A stretch of 6,938 nucleotides of DNA. It comes from Flavobacteriales bacterium. GTDB lineage: Bacteria > Bacteroidota > Bacteroidia > Flavobacteriales > PHOS-HE28. A program made the translations under genes and the position numbers. The notes below the pieces were generated by a model. It was not told the DNA's origin, ran no database searches, and saw only the letters and a list, made by a program, of their open reading frames with translations. This document shows positions 6,628 through 6,938 of this stretch, in pieces (the first letter of the stretch is position 1; each line of letters starts with the position of its first letter). Where the stretch lies: assembly GCA_008016945.1 (NCBI GenBank), contig SSGN01000017.1, positions 1 through 6,938 of the forward strand. Reading direction: 5' to 3'.

Positions 6628-6928
6628 TGGTACGCTGTCGGGGGCGCCGAAGGTGCGGGCGATGGAAATCATCGATGAACTCGAACCGGTCAAGCGCGGC
6701 ATCTACGGCGGCGCCATCGGCTACCTGGGCTTCAACGGCGACATGGATCTGGCCATTGCCATCCGCACCGCCGTGCTCAAGGACGGCCACATGCACGTGC
6801 AGGCCGGTGCCGGCATCGTTGCCGATTCCGACCCCACCGCCGAATGGCAGGAAACGCAGAGCAAGGCGCGCGCGATCCTGCGTGCGGCAGAAATGGCCGA
6901 GCACGGCCTCGATTCGCGGGTCGAGTGA
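6623..6928 (+). pseudogene. trpE: trpE C-terminal fragment in inverted orientation (5'-truncated)
   Basis: On the + strand, 101 codons and a TGA stop encode the C-terminal part of anthranilate synthase component I. It starts [20 protein letters not shown] and includes the chorismate-binding-family motifs [12 protein letters not shown] and [11 protein letters not shown], then [14 protein letters not shown]. There is no trpE sequence before residue P at 6623: the preceding bases belong to the oppositely oriented trpE tail. The last 39 codons are protein-identical to the - strand copy. An ATG at 6620 is in frame, but the product would lack most of the enzyme. After the stop comes GGGAGAACAC to the window end, a plausible ribosome-binding site for a following gene. 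It could be part of a second trp locus, or a chimeric join. Confidence 0.85.
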
Positions 6929-6938
6929 GGGAGAACAC

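Larger units (their letters stand above)
6508..6928. repeat. trpE: Inverted repeat: two 120-base copies of the trpE 3' end around a 181-base spacer
   Basis: Arms 6508-6627 and 6809-6928 are reverse complements at 111 of 120 positions without gaps. Eight differences are silent third-position changes and one converts TAA to TGA. Eight of the nine lie in the final 45 bases, while a run of about 60 bases nearer the junction is identical. The spacer 6628-6808 is trpE sense sequence on the + strand. The inner end of the left arm is the palindrome GCCGGC, which is also present at the inner end of the right arm. Confidence 0.9.

Noticed and set aside
6508..6702. 64-codon - strand frame joining antisense trpE to the sense trpE tail
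   Set aside because: A product of the inversion junction; its first 25 or so codons are antisense trpE and match no protein I know.
6110..6904. A 264-codon reading of the GxxExxY gene with a long N-terminal extension
   Set aside because: The extension from 6503 to 6904 is the antisense of trpE sequence and crosses the inversion; the family start at 6502 explains the gene fully.

Overview
The window looks like part of a Betaproteobacterium chromosome, most likely Rhodocyclales-type. The reasons are GC-rich coding with strong third-position GC bias, an obg-proB pair with a 4-base overlap, a porin of the betaproteobacterial general-porin type, and a compact trpG-trpD-trpC operon. The genus-level call is inference from gene content only.

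Layout. On the + strand, positions 1-1339 hold the 3' end of obg (ribosome-assembly GTPase) followed by complete proB (glutamate 5-kinase, first step of proline synthesis). From there to about 6510 everything reads on the - strand. Taken right to left in the direction of transcription, this is the 3' end of trpE, a small GxxExxY-family gene inside a short element with inverted-repeat ends, then trpG, trpD and trpC. A 386-base gap without a convincing gene follows, then an outer-membrane porin with a strong intrinsic terminator, and finally a secreted single-haem DUF3365 protein that converges on proB.

The genes at 3653-6059 form one tightly overlapping tryptophan transcription unit: TrpG supplies ammonia to TrpE, TrpD adds the phosphoribosyl group, and TrpC makes indole-glycerol phosphate. 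Between trpE and trpG sits a 442-base unit (6066-6507) whose ends are about 40-base imperfect inverted repeats built from the 8-mer ACAGAGRC. It encodes a 130-residue GxxExxY protein with a PD-(D/E)xK-like core, and the first codons of that protein lie in the repeat itself.

The most unusual structure is at the right end. The last 39 codons and stop of trpE occur twice in opposite orientation: on the - strand at 6508-6627, in the expected operon position, and on the + strand at 6809-6928, as the tail of a 101-codon trpE fragment starting at 6623. The two copies match at 111 of 120 bases. Eight of the nine differences are silent third-position changes and the ninth swaps TAA for TGA, so the proteins are identical. 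The switch in orientation falls on the palindrome GCCGGC at 6622-6627. This is either a real inverted duplication between two trpE alleles or, more probably, a fold-back or strain chimera at a contig end. No tRNA, rRNA or CRISPR array was seen.
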